Both the position numbers and the translations under genes were made by a program. 17,022 nt of DNA. It comes from DATJPD01 sp036394195 (GTDB taxonomy: Bacteria > Pseudomonadota > Alphaproteobacteria > CACIAM-22H2). Below are positions 6,283 through 13,966 of this stretch, one piece after another (within the stretch, counting starts at the first letter, position 1; each line of letters opens with the position of its first letter). The stretch covers positions 1-17,022 of the forward strand of contig DASWFO010000299.1 of NCBI GenBank assembly GCA_036394195.1, read 5' to 3'. The notes beneath the pieces were generated by a model. It was not told the origin of the DNA. It did not search any database and was given only the letters and a program-made list of their open reading frames with translations.

Positions 6283-6354
6283 GATGCGCCCTTCGGCGCG
6301 CCGCCGTTAATCAAAAAATAATCCGCCTTTTCAGTGACTTGCCGATCCTGCGGT

Positions 6355-6369
6355 TGGCATCTCGCTTGC
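6355..6369 (+). promoter_or_regulatory. Sigma-54 promoter of flagellin 3
   Basis: TGGCATCTCGCTTGC has GG and GC ten bases apart and both core blocks intact. Transcription would start near 6381, about 65 nt before the ATG. Confidence 0.85.
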
Positions 6370-6411
6370 GATGCGTCCGCTCAACGCGAATGGCGCCAAG
6401 ACGGCAATGGG

Positions 6412-6430
6412 CCGGTCTCGCCACCTAGAA
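6412..6430 (+). promoter_or_regulatory. Conserved flagellin leader motif, copy 3
   Basis: CCGGTCTCGCCACCTAGAA differs from the other two copies at one base and ends 15 nt before the ATG. Like flagellin 2 it is preceded by CGGCAATGGG. Confidence 0.58.
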
Positions 6431-6445
6431 CTAGGAGTCTGAGCA

Positions 6446-7258
6446 ATGACCTCGATTAACACGAACGTAGGCGCGCTCGTCGCCCTGCAAAATCTGACGG
6501 TCACTCAGTCATCGTTGGATGCGACGCAGAACCGGATCTCCACCGGCTTGAAGGTGACGGGCCCGAAGGACGACGCCTCGGACTTCTCGATCGCTCAGGG
6601 CATCCGCTCCGACCTCAAGGCCTTCGATGCGGTTCAGCAGAGCCTGTCCGCCGGCCAGGGCATTATCCAGACCGCCATGGCCGGGGCCACCTCGGTGTCG
6701 AACCTGCTGGCCGAAATCAAGGCCAAGGCCATCGAGGCGGCAAACCCGTCGAACACGGCGAACCAGCAGTCGATCCTGACCAACGACTTCAACGCCATGA
6801 TCGGCCAGCTGAACACCTTCATCAACAACGCCGTGTATAACGGCCGCAACCTGCTATCGACCAACTCGGTCAGCGTCTCGATCACCTCGACGATCTCCGG
6901 TGGCCAGCTGACCTTGCTCAGCGCCTCGGCGCTCTCCGGCGTCTCGGCCGCGCTATCGAGCGGCGTGGTCTCCACCGCGGCCGCTCTCGCGCTGCTGACC
7001 ACGATCGATGCCCAGAACCTTGTCGTCGGCACGACGCTCGGCTCGCTCGGCTCGAACTCGAAGGACATCAACTTCCTGACCACCTTCAGCAAGACGCTGT
7101 CGGACTCGTTGACTCAGGGTCTCGGCGCCTTGGTCGACGCGAACCTGGCGAGTGAAAGCGCCAAGCTGCAGGCTCTGCAGGTCAAGCAGCAGCTCGGCGT
7201 GCAGGCCCTCAGCATCGCCAACCAGCGGCCGCAGATCATTCTGTCGCTGTTCCGCTAA
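6446..7258 (+). CDS. Flagellin 3
   Basis: This is the third 270-residue flagellin, with the same D0/D1-only architecture. It starts MTSINTNVGALVALQNLTVT and ends NQRPQIILSLFR. It is the most diverged of the three (for example GPKDDASDF where the others have GPQDNASDF, and SAGQGIIQTAMAG where the others have SSGTGIIQTAIAG). A GGAG ribosome site precedes the ATG. It has sigma-54 control like flagellin 2. In contrast to flagellins 1 and 2, no strong terminator hairpin follows the stop, so transcripts may run into the small gene at 7444. Confidence 0.95.
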   Translation: MTSINTNVGALVALQNLTVTQSSLDATQNRISTGLKVTGPKDDASDFSIAQGIRSDLKAFDAVQQSLSAGQGIIQTAMAGATSVSNLLAEIKAKAIEAANPSNTANQQSILTNDFNAMIGQLNTFINNAVYNGRNLLSTNSVSVSITSTISGGQLTLLSASALSGVSAALSSGVVSTAAALALLTTIDAQNLVVGTTLGSLGSNSKDINFLTTFSKTLSDSLTQGLGALVDANLASESAKLQALQVKQQLGVQALSIANQRPQIILSLFR

Positions 7259-7443
7259 CCGGCTTCGGGCCCTGGCCGGCAGCCTTGGTCTTCCCGTGTG
7301 GCTGATCGTCGGCAGCGGCTGGTGGCCCGGGCTCGCGCAACCGCAAGTTTTCCGCCGTTTGACTGCGGAACCCTCTATAAATGGGGCGTCGAACATCCCC
7401 GCGAACCGCGCCATAGATTCATGGCCGCTTGGAGACCACCGCG

Positions 7444-7665
7444 ATGAGTTCCGAAAACGATGCCCCGATCCTGGCCATGAATCTGATTGTCGATGCATAC
7501 GAAGCGGCGTTGGCTCGGGGCGTACCGCCGGAAACCGTCGCGACCGCAGCGGTCTCCAGCGCATTGGGCCTCATGGTCCAGATCCACGGCGAAGAGAACG
7601 TTGCGAAAATGATGGAAGATCTCCCGCCGAAAATCCGGGCGGGAACGTTCTCGCACAAGGGCTGA
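7444..7665 (+). CDS. Small conserved-looking protein of unknown function (73 aa)
   Basis: I do not recognise this protein. ATG 7444 is chosen over an in-frame TTG at 7429 because GGAG at 7431-7434 is well placed for it. The 73 residues are predicted mostly helical and soluble: MSSENDAPILAMNLIVDAYE, then an Ala-rich helix (ETVATAAVSSALGLMVQIHG), then an acidic/basic tail ending FSHKG. There is no signal peptide, membrane segment or cysteine. It lies between the last flagellin and the hook operon, 185 bases after flagellin 3 with no clear terminator between them, so it may be co-expressed with flagellin 3. It is unlike FlaF and FlbT, the small proteins usual in such places, which are longer. 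Export chaperone, regulator or adaptor are guesses only. Confidence 0.7.
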   Translation: MSSENDAPILAMNLIVDAYEAALARGVPPETVATAAVSSALGLMVQIHGEENVAKMMEDLPPKIRAGTFSHKG

Positions 7666-7770
7666 GCCGACCGCCGCTCCCGAATTCTGCTGGTTCGCCG
7701 AGCCGGACGCGCAAATCGCGCGCCCGGTGCCTTGTTACGTCTGGACGTCGGCCGGCTCCTTACGGCCGCT

Positions 7771-7808
7771 CGGCAAGAACTGCCGGCCGGTCGCGGCATG
7801 AATTGCCG
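7771..7808. promoter_or_regulatory. Paired FlbD (ftr)-like inverted repeats upstream of fliK
   Basis: CGGCAAGAACTGCCG (7771-7785) and CGGCATGAATTGCCG (7794-7808) both have perfect CGGCA/TGCCG arms. Their starts are 23 bases apart, and they lie about 85 bases upstream of the sigma-54 promoter. Confidence 0.72.
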
Positions 7809-7893
7809 GCAGCCGCCTCATCTTGCCTTGTAGCGGACTGCCGCGACCGCGAAACGGTGCGGTATTTCAGCCCATTAGGTCATAGGACCCAGC

Positions 7894-7908
7894 TGGCCCC
7901 GGCTTTGC
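7894..7908 (+). promoter_or_regulatory. Sigma-54 promoter of the fliK-flgD-flgE hook operon
   Basis: TGGCCCCGGCTTTGC has GG and GC ten bases apart. Predicted start is near 7920, giving a leader of about 53 nt to fliK. Sigma-54 control of hook genes is standard in flagellated alphaproteobacteria. Confidence 0.78.
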
Positions 7909-7972
7909 TCAGCAAGCGTCCGGACATGTCCCGTCGACGGACAATAACGCTTAAGCACAGGCTGCTCGGTTC

Positions 7973-9823
7973 ATGACGCTTTCGTTCCTGGATGCGATTA
8001 CGGGTCCACCTCCCGTGCCGACCGGCGCCTCCCTGCCCGTCGGCCCGTCGGCGCCGACCTTCTCGCACGTTCTGAACAGCATGAGCCAGCCGTCCGCGGG
8101 TGGCCAAGCAGCGACTGCGCCCTCCTCCGCGCCGGCGCTCGGCAGTTCTGCGCCGGCGAATCCGGCCCCGCAGAGCTCGGCGAGCGCAGCCGCCCCGCCG
8201 CCGCCGGCGCCGCCCTCATCGCATCAGTCGCCGGCCGCATCGCAGACCCAGTCCGCACCGCAGAACTCAGCCGGTGCGAATTCTGCGGCGCCGAACCAGG
8301 CCGCCGCCGCGCCCTCTTCCCCCAGCTCTTCGGACAGCGGCTCGTCGTCGAACGCATCGACCGGCTCGCAAACATCCAGCGACGCAAACGGGCCGGCCAA
8401 CAACAGCAACAGCGATCAGAACACCGGCAGCGACAATTCCGCGAATGCCGCCGCGGCGGCGCTCGCGTCCGTCGCCGTGGCCGCGATGGCAGTGGCGCCC
8501 GTGCAAGCCCCGGCGGCAACGCCTCCCGGGCCCACCGGCCCCGAGTCAGGTTCACAGTCATCCGCCGCCGCCGGTTCGTCGAACGGATCAATCTCGTCGT
8601 CGACCGCGTCTCCGGCACCAGGAGTTCTGGCTGCGCTTCCGTCCGCACCGGCAACCGCCTCACCCATGCCTGCGGCCGGCTCGTCCACACCAGCGGCCGG
8701 TTCGCCCACACCGGCGGCCGGCTCGCCCACACCAGCGGCCGGCTCGGTTACGCCGCCTTCGGCGTCGTCGAACGGTACAAGTCAGGCGGCTAACGCGCTG
8801 CCGCCGCCGGCAGGACCCGCGCAGCCGTCGCCGACCAGCACCCCATCCCTGCCGACCGCTCCGGCTAATCCGGGTCCATCGGCGAATGCCGCCGCTGCAG
8901 CGACCTCAGGATCGGCCGCCCCAACCAGCCCGCCGAGCCCAAACGCCGCCACGCAGGCAGCCAGCGGTCAATCGCCGGTCCCGAGCGCCAGCGCCGCATC
9001 ACAGGCAGCGTCGAATGCACCGGCACCGGTCCCGGCAACACAGCCCGCGCCGGCGACCAAGCCGGTGGTGGCGAGTACGGCAAATGGCCCCGCGACGTCG
9101 AGCAATCTCAGCTCCGGAACCGGATACGCAACTCAGCTAGCATCACAGCAGACGGGCAATCAGCAGCCGGGAACAAATCCGAATGGTGACCACACCGGCG
9201 GCGACCCGAACGCTGGCAAGCCCCCGGAGCCGGTGATCAAGCTCGACATCGCGACGGATGTCGCCACAGCACTGCCGACCGACGTGAAGCCCGTCGACGC
9301 CACGCAGCTCCCGCCGCCCACGGTCCCGACCGCAGCGCCCGCGGCATCGGTGCCAGTCAGCGCCGCACAGACCGCCGTCGCCAACACGTCGCCTGCCGTC
9401 GCCACAGCGGTCATCGGGCAGATTGCAGTGCGCGTGGCGAAGGCGGTCGTCGACGGCATCGACCAGATCAGCGTCAAGCTGAACCCGCCGGAGCTCGGCC
9501 ATGTCGAGGTCCGGATGGAAGTCGGGCCGAGCGGCCACTTCAACGCGGTGTTCGCCGCCGATCGCCCGCAGACGGTCGAACTGCTGCAACGCAACGCGCA
9601 TGAATTGACGCGCTCGCTGCAGGATGCAGGCGTGCGCACCGACAGCGGCAGCCTGAGCTTCAATCTGCGCGAGCAGAACCAGCAGAACGGACAGGCACTC
9701 TACACCGGGCGTCCCGCCGGCGCTCAGTCTTGGGATGACGATGCGGCCGAAGCCGCACCCGCCGCCCTTCCCGTCTACGCCGCTTCAACCGTCGGCACTG
9801 GCCGTGTCGACATCAGGGTCTGA
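7973..9823 (+). CDS. fliK: Flagellar hook-length control protein FliK
   Basis: FliK is the secreted ruler that measures the hook and triggers the export switch to flagellin. This 616-residue protein has a very long, low-complexity N-terminal part rich in Ala, Ser, Pro and Thr (about residues 1-420) with a 7-residue repeat near 227-261. It ends in a conserved domain (about residues 480-565) including AVRVAKAVVDGIDQISVKLN, PPELGHVEVRMEVGPSGHF and ELLQRNAHELTRSLQDAGVR; the L-x-P-P-E-L-G motif is diagnostic of the FliK C-terminal domain. The ATG at 7973 has only a weak ribosome site; the next in-frame ATG is about 36 codons on (SMSQPS), so the start is not certain. It is the first gene after a sigma-54 promoter, and flgD starts 15 nt downstream. 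Confidence 0.9.
   Translation: MTLSFLDAITGPPPVPTGASLPVGPSAPTFSHVLNSMSQPSAGGQAATAPSSAPALGSSAPANPAPQSSASAAAPPPPAPPSSHQSPAASQTQSAPQNSAGANSAAPNQAAAAPSSPSSSDSGSSSNASTGSQTSSDANGPANNSNSDQNTGSDNSANAAAAALASVAVAAMAVAPVQAPAATPPGPTGPESGSQSSAAAGSSNGSISSSTASPAPGVLAALPSAPATASPMPAAGSSTPAAGSPTPAAGSPTPAAGSVTPPSASSNGTSQAANALPPPAGPAQPSPTSTPSLPTAPANPGPSANAAAAATSGSAAPTSPPSPNAATQAASGQSPVPSASAASQAASNAPAPVPATQPAPATKPVVASTANGPATSSNLSSGTGYATQLASQQTGNQQPGTNPNGDHTGGDPNAGKPPEPVIKLDIATDVATALPTDVKPVDATQLPPPTVPTAAPAASVPVSAAQTAVANTSPAVATAVIGQIAVRVAKAVVDGIDQISVKLNPPELGHVEVRMEVGPSGHFNAVFAADRPQTVELLQRNAHELTRSLQDAGVRTDSGSLSFNLREQNQQNGQALYTGRPAGAQSWDDDAAEAAPAALPVYAASTVGTGRVDIRV
8651..8755 (+). repeat. 21-bp tandem repeat inside fliK
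   Basis: Four units at 8672, 8693, 8714 and 8735, plus a degenerate unit at 8651, each 21 bases, encode AAGSPTP-like heptapeptides. Units 2 and 3 are almost identical, which points to recent expansion or slippage. The repeats lie in the flexible ruler part, so a change of copy number would alter protein length in steps of seven residues without a frameshift. Confidence 0.85.
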
Positions 9824-9837
9824 TTGAGGACAAAGCC

Positions 9838-10530
9838 ATGAGCACCATCGGAGCCACCCAGACTGCGACCAGCGCCACGAACGCCACGGCGACCACCGCG
9901 ACGAACCCGTCGGCGAACAGCGCACTGGCGCAGTTCAGCAGCAATTTCGACCAGTTCCTGACCCTCCTGACCGCGCAGCTCCAGCATCAGGATCCGCTGT
10001 CGCCGATGGACTCGACGCAGTTCACATCGCAGCTGGTGCAGTTCACCGGTGTCGAGCAGGGCATCCTGCAGAACCAGAACCTGAAGCAGCTGATCACGAT
10101 GCAGAGCAATACCCAGATGGCGAGTTCCGTCCAGTACATCGGCAAGACCATCAACCAGGCGGGCAACCAGGTCGTGCTGTCGGGCAGCAGCGGAACCATC
10201 GACTACAGCGTCACCGATACATCGACCAAAAAGGTCAACATCACGATCACGGACACGAGCGGGACGGTCATCCGGACCGCCGCGGTCGACTCGCCGTCGA
10301 GCGGCCAGAACGTCTTCCATTGGGATGGCCGCAACAACACCGGCAGCGTCGTCCCCGATGGCACGTACAACGTCAAAATCCAGGGCTTCAACAGCCAGAA
10401 CAACCCGGTCACCGTCGCTGCCGGTGGCAACGGCATCGTGAGCGACGTCAGCCTGGTCAACGGCAATCTCATCCTCACGACTCAGAGCGGCGTCCAAGTG
10501 CCGATCAGCGACGTGAGCTCGGTGCACTGA
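9838..10530 (+). CDS. flgD: Flagellar hook capping protein FlgD
   Basis: FlgD caps the growing hook and is needed to polymerise FlgE. This is a 230-residue protein with an N-terminal Thr/Ala/Asn-rich export region. The FlgD signature follows (about residues 38-80: FDQFLTLLTAQLQHQDPLSP, then MDSTQFTSQLVQFTGVEQ), and the C-terminal Ig/tudor-like part contains VFHWDGRNNTGSVVPDGTYN (about 160-180), the usual W-D-G-x-x-x-x-G-x-x-V-P-x-G-x-Y pattern. A GAGGA ribosome site stands just before the ATG. It is 14 bases after fliK and 51 before flgE, in one operon behind the sigma-54 promoter upstream of fliK. Confidence 0.96.
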   Translation: MSTIGATQTATSATNATATTATNPSANSALAQFSSNFDQFLTLLTAQLQHQDPLSPMDSTQFTSQLVQFTGVEQGILQNQNLKQLITMQSNTQMASSVQYIGKTINQAGNQVVLSGSSGTIDYSVTDTSTKKVNITITDTSGTVIRTAAVDSPSSGQNVFHWDGRNNTGSVVPDGTYNVKIQGFNSQNNPVTVAAGGNGIVSDVSLVNGNLILTTQSGVQVPISDVSSVH

Positions 10531-10581
10531 GCGCCGCCCAACCAACCAGATTCAACCGCAGGGAATTCAAAGGAGTCAGTC

Positions 10582-12372
10582 ATGAGCCTCACCGGTGCAC
10601 TTCTGTCGGGCGTGTCCGGCCTCCAGGCGCAGTCAAACGCCATGGGCATCATCTCGGACAACATCGCCAACCTGAACACGGTCGGCTACAAGAAGTCGAA
10701 CGGAACGTTCTCGACGCTGGTCGTGAACAGTGCCGCGACGACGACCTATTCACCTGGTGGCGTGCAGTCCGGCCGCTTCGCGCTGATCGCGACCCAGGGC
10801 ACGCTGCAGGCGAGCAACAGCCCGCTCGACGTCGCCGTCACCGGCAACGGCTTCTTCCCCGTCAACGACCAGGGCAACGGCCTCGGCAACAACCTGTACA
10901 CCCGCGCCGGGTCCTTCCATCAGGACGTGCAGGGACGGCTGGTGAACTCCGCGGGCATGTTCCTGCAGGGCTGGTCGCTGAACCAGCAGGGCCTCATCAC
11001 CAACCCCAACCAGATCGGCATCGTGTCGGTCGGCACCACCAACGGCGTGGCCGTCGACACCCAGCACGTGACGGTCGGCGCCAACCTCGACAGCACCCAG
11101 ACGCAGTTCACGTCGATCACCCATAATACGACCAACACCACGGTCGCGACGCAGGCCCAAGATCTCGGTGCCGCGCCGACGGTCCCGGTGCTCACCGCCG
11201 CCGACAACGTGACGTTCAACCTGCTCGGCACGACCTACACGATGACATATACGGCCGGCGCGCCCACGAACACCATCCCGACGGGCGGCAACACCGGCAC
11301 GTTCCATTCGCTGGCCGACCTGGCGAGCGTGATCGACAGCATTCCCGGCATGCAAGCCAATGTCACCCAGATCGCGACGGCGCCTGCCCACTCCCAGTTG
11401 AATTTCTCGTCGACCTTCGCAGTCACCGTGACGCCGACGGCCAACGTCGCGGCCCTCGGCGGCATGACGAACGTCGCGGCCAGCTACAATTTCGGCGACA
11501 TCCAGGCCGGCAATGCCACCGCGCAGTTCAACGATCCGATCCAGGTCTTCGACGCGTTGGGCACGGCCCACAACTTGAATCTGAGCGTCATTCACACCGA
11601 CGCGACGCAGAACCAGTGGACCTATGAGCTGTACGCGGCCGATACCGAGATCTCGGGTGTCACGCCCGGCCGCGGCCTGATCTCATCCGGGCTGGTCTCG
11701 TTCAACGGTGACGGCAGCCTCAACAGCCTCACCACGTTTCCAACGCCGAACCTGCCGAGCGGCCTTCCCAACCAGCCGTTGTACGGCGGCGTTCCATTGG
11801 CGCCGATAGCCCTGGCCCCGGCGACGGCCGTTCCTCCCGGCCTCCGCGGCATCCCATGGGCCAACGGTGCCAAGGCCAGCACGATCACGTTCAACCTCGG
11901 CACGGCGGGCGTGCCCGGTACCGGCAAGACCAATGGCCTGACCCAGTTCGCCTCGCAAGGTACGGCCGGCGGTGGGTTCACCAAGAACTTCGTGAACCAG
12001 GACGGTGCCGCGGTCGGTCTGCAGACCGGCGTAACCATCGATAAGGACGGCTTCGTGATCGCCTCGTTCAGCAACGGCGCGACGCAGAAGCTGTTCCAGG
12101 TGCCGGTGACCACGTTTGCGGATCCCTCGGCGTTGCAGGCGCAGAACGGCAACACCTATTCCCAGACCGTCGCGTCCGGCAACTTCAACTGGCGCATCGC
12201 CGGTCAGGGCGGCGCCGGCACCATCGCGCCGTCCTCGCTCGAGGAATCCAACGCCGACCTCGGCGACGAGTTTGCGCACCTGATCACCACGCAGACGGCG
12301 TACTCCGCGAACTCGAAGACGATCACCACCTCGAATCAGCTGCTGCAGCAACTGCTGCAGATCATCCAGTAA
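10582..12372 (+). CDS. flgE: Flagellar hook protein FlgE
   Basis: FlgE builds the hook, the flexible joint between rod and filament. At 596 residues it is longer than the enterobacterial protein (about 400), as is common in this class. The N-terminal rod/hook motif is MSLTGALLSGVSGLQAQSNA with MGIISDNIANLNTVGYKKSN following. The conserved D1 segment is LDVAVTGNGFFPV and LYTRAGSFHQDVQGRLVNSA (about 85-130), and the C-terminal helix is SLEESNADLGDEFAHLITTQ to the end (about 550-596). Residues ~200-290 are an extra Thr/Ala-rich domain inserted in the outer part. A strong AAAGGAG ribosome site is 9 nt before the ATG. It is third in the hook operon; a stable hairpin lies between it and the next hook-like gene. 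Confidence 0.96.
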   Translation: MSLTGALLSGVSGLQAQSNAMGIISDNIANLNTVGYKKSNGTFSTLVVNSAATTTYSPGGVQSGRFALIATQGTLQASNSPLDVAVTGNGFFPVNDQGNGLGNNLYTRAGSFHQDVQGRLVNSAGMFLQGWSLNQQGLITNPNQIGIVSVGTTNGVAVDTQHVTVGANLDSTQTQFTSITHNTTNTTVATQAQDLGAAPTVPVLTAADNVTFNLLGTTYTMTYTAGAPTNTIPTGGNTGTFHSLADLASVIDSIPGMQANVTQIATAPAHSQLNFSSTFAVTVTPTANVAALGGMTNVAASYNFGDIQAGNATAQFNDPIQVFDALGTAHNLNLSVIHTDATQNQWTYELYAADTEISGVTPGRGLISSGLVSFNGDGSLNSLTTFPTPNLPSGLPNQPLYGGVPLAPIALAPATAVPPGLRGIPWANGAKASTITFNLGTAGVPGTGKTNGLTQFASQGTAGGGFTKNFVNQDGAAVGLQTGVTIDKDGFVIASFSNGATQKLFQVPVTTFADPSALQAQNGNTYSQTVASGNFNWRIAGQGGAGTIAPSSLEESNADLGDEFAHLITTQTAYSANSKTITTSNQLLQQLLQIIQ

Positions 12373-12386
12373 CGCTAGAGTGAATC

Positions 12387-12414
12387 GGAGGGCGCGCCCG
12401 AGCGCGCGCCTTCC
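12387..12414 (+). other. Strong intercistronic hairpin between flgE and the hook-like gene
   Basis: GGAGGGCGCGC, loop CCGAGC, GCGCGCCTTCC pairs over 11 bp with one G-U, 14 nt past the flgE stop. There is no T-tract, so it is better read as an mRNA-stability or attenuation element than as a full terminator. It could make flgE message more abundant than the following gene. Confidence 0.65.
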
Positions 12415-12434
12415 CGAACTCCGGATCGGCGGCC

Positions 12435-13862
12435 ATGACAAGTCTCGGCGGCATATACGACAACGGCGTGATGGGGTTGATGGCCCAATCGCAGGCGATG
12501 GGCAGCATCAGCGACAACATCGCCAACATTCAGACGACGGCTTACAAGAAAGCCGATACGCTGTTCAGTACGTTGCTCGGCGAGAAAAGCTCGCTCGTCG
12601 GCAACACCGGAACGGCTGCGCCGACCGGGCCGAGCAGCCAAAACGGCGTCGCTTCGACGACCCGCCAGCTCGTGACGCTGGAGGGCAGCATCCATGCGAC
12701 CCAAAGCCCGTTCGACCTCGCGATCACCGGGCCCGGCATGTTCGTGTTCGCGAACGTCACCGCCGCGACTGGATCCACCACCTTCCCCGGAACCAACCCC
12801 ACCGAGAGCTTCGTCTACGGGCGGGCGGGCGATCTGCAGCAGCTCGTCCCGACAAGCGTCTCCGGCCAGATCCAATCCAACGGGACCAACCTCACCGGCA
12901 GTGGCGCCTTTCTTGCGAACAAGAACGGCCAGTTCCTGATGGCCATGCCGGTGATCCAGACGCTGCCCGGCCAGCCGGCGCGGCCCAACGTGCCGCCGAC
13001 TTCGACCACGGGCCTAGTCCCGGTCCAAGTGAGCGACCAAAATGCGTTCCCGGGCCGCGCCACGTCGCTTGCGTCGTTGTCGGCAGTGATCCCGGCGGCG
13101 AACGCGACCAGCTCCAGTGCCCCGATGTATTATTACGATTCGAACGGCGTCAAGCAGCCGCTCACGATCACCTTCTCAAATCCGGTCGCCGCGGCGAACA
13201 ATGGTGCGACCTGGACCGTCGCGGTGACCGACGCCAACGGCAATCCGGTCACCACCGCGACGCCCGCCACCATGCAGTTCGACAATACCGGCAAGGCAGT
13301 CACCCAGCAGCTGTCGATCACTGCCCTGAGCACCCAGGCGCCCCCCGCGACCACGACCGGAGCCACCGGAACGACGACGCCGGCCGCCGCCACGCTCCCC
13401 AGCACCACCTTCACCCTCCAGGTGAACGGCATGCAGATGCTTGGCCAGGCGACGGCCGCGACCTCGCTCGCGACCAACACCAACCTGACGCAGGACGGTC
13501 TGGCGTCAGGCGCGTTCCAAGGTGTGACTATCCAATCCGATGGCCTGATAGTCGGCCAGTACGCCGGCGGCGGAACCCAGGCCCTGTATCGGATCCCGCT
13601 CGCCCTGTTCGCAAGCCCGGACAATATGCAGGCGCTCGCCGGGAACGTCTATGCGCCGACCCAGTCGTCGGGTGCCGCGACCTTCGCGCTGCCGGGACAA
13701 AACGTTGCGGCTCTGCAGGTCGGGGCGCTCGAAGAGTCGAACGTCGACTTGGCGAGCGAATTCAGCACCATGATTTTGACCCAGCAGGCCTATGGTGCTT
13801 CGAGCCAGGTGCTGAAAATTGCCGACGAGATGACGCGCACGATCTCGGGTCTGCAAACCTGA
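12435..13862 (+). CDS. Second, divergent FlgE-like hook/basal-body protein
   Basis: This 475-residue axial protein of the FlgE/FlgF/FlgG superfamily has an N-terminus MTSLGGIYDNGVMGLMAQSQ with AMGSISDNIANIQTTAYKKA following, containing the SDNIAN-x-x-T-x-x-YK rod/hook signature. A D1-like segment is SPFDLAITGPGMFVF (about residues 95-110), and the C-terminal helix is LEESNVDLASEFSTMILTQQ and onward, ending RTISGLQT. The middle is Thr/Ala/Pro-rich (about 190-350) and unlike the flgE product next door. FlgF and FlgG are about 240-260 residues, so it is not a plain rod protein. It may be an alternative hook subunit, a hook-junction or a decoration protein. It follows flgE by 62 bases, with a hairpin between, and lacks a promoter I can see and a strong ribosome site. 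I leave the symbol blank because the sequence does not decide between flgE paralogue and another axial protein. Confidence 0.85.
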   Translation: MTSLGGIYDNGVMGLMAQSQAMGSISDNIANIQTTAYKKADTLFSTLLGEKSSLVGNTGTAAPTGPSSQNGVASTTRQLVTLEGSIHATQSPFDLAITGPGMFVFANVTAATGSTTFPGTNPTESFVYGRAGDLQQLVPTSVSGQIQSNGTNLTGSGAFLANKNGQFLMAMPVIQTLPGQPARPNVPPTSTTGLVPVQVSDQNAFPGRATSLASLSAVIPAANATSSSAPMYYYDSNGVKQPLTITFSNPVAAANNGATWTVAVTDANGNPVTTATPATMQFDNTGKAVTQQLSITALSTQAPPATTTGATGTTTPAAATLPSTTFTLQVNGMQMLGQATAATSLATNTNLTQDGLASGAFQGVTIQSDGLIVGQYAGGGTQALYRIPLALFASPDNMQALAGNVYAPTQSSGAATFALPGQNVAALQVGALEESNVDLASEFSTMILTQQAYGASSQVLKIADEMTRTISGLQT

Positions 13863-13864
13863 TG

Positions 13865-13941
13865 TTAACCATACTCGCTAAGCAGGGTTAAGCACCGCAC
13901 ACGAAAGCAAGAATTCACGCGGGCGTTTAGGGAATCTTTAA
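13865..13941 (+). promoter_or_regulatory. CtrA-like control region of sciP
   Basis: TTAG-N7-TTAA at 13927-13941 has the same extended form (TTTAGG-N-AA-NN-TTTAAG) as the box before flagellin 1. Its spacer contains GAATC (13933-13937), a GANTC site of the CcrM methylase type. TTAACCAT at 13865-13872 resembles an extended CtrA half-site, and a further TTAA is at 13888. A -10-like TAACAT at 13954 puts the start of transcription near 13966. Confidence 0.6.
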
Positions 13942-13966
13942 GTCGGGATTGGCTAACATGCGGGGC

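Larger units (their letters stand above)
7666..7972. other. Intergenic region and control region of the hook operon
   Basis: These 307 bases hold no gene that I can support. The right-hand part carries the FlbD-like repeat pair (7771-7808) and the sigma-54 promoter (7894-7908), listed separately. Near 7711-7725 an imperfect GC inverted repeat could end the small upstream gene, but it has no T-tract. Confidence 0.6.

Noticed and set aside
12435..13862. Naming the second hook-like gene flgF or flgG
   Set aside because: At 475 aa it is nearly twice the length of those rod proteins, and its middle part is unlike them.
12380..13891. A 503-aa forward frame overlapping the second hook-like gene
   Set aside because: It is a +1-shifted shadow, rich in Arg/His/Pro. 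The other frame has the SDNIAN hook motif and the conserved C-terminal helix.
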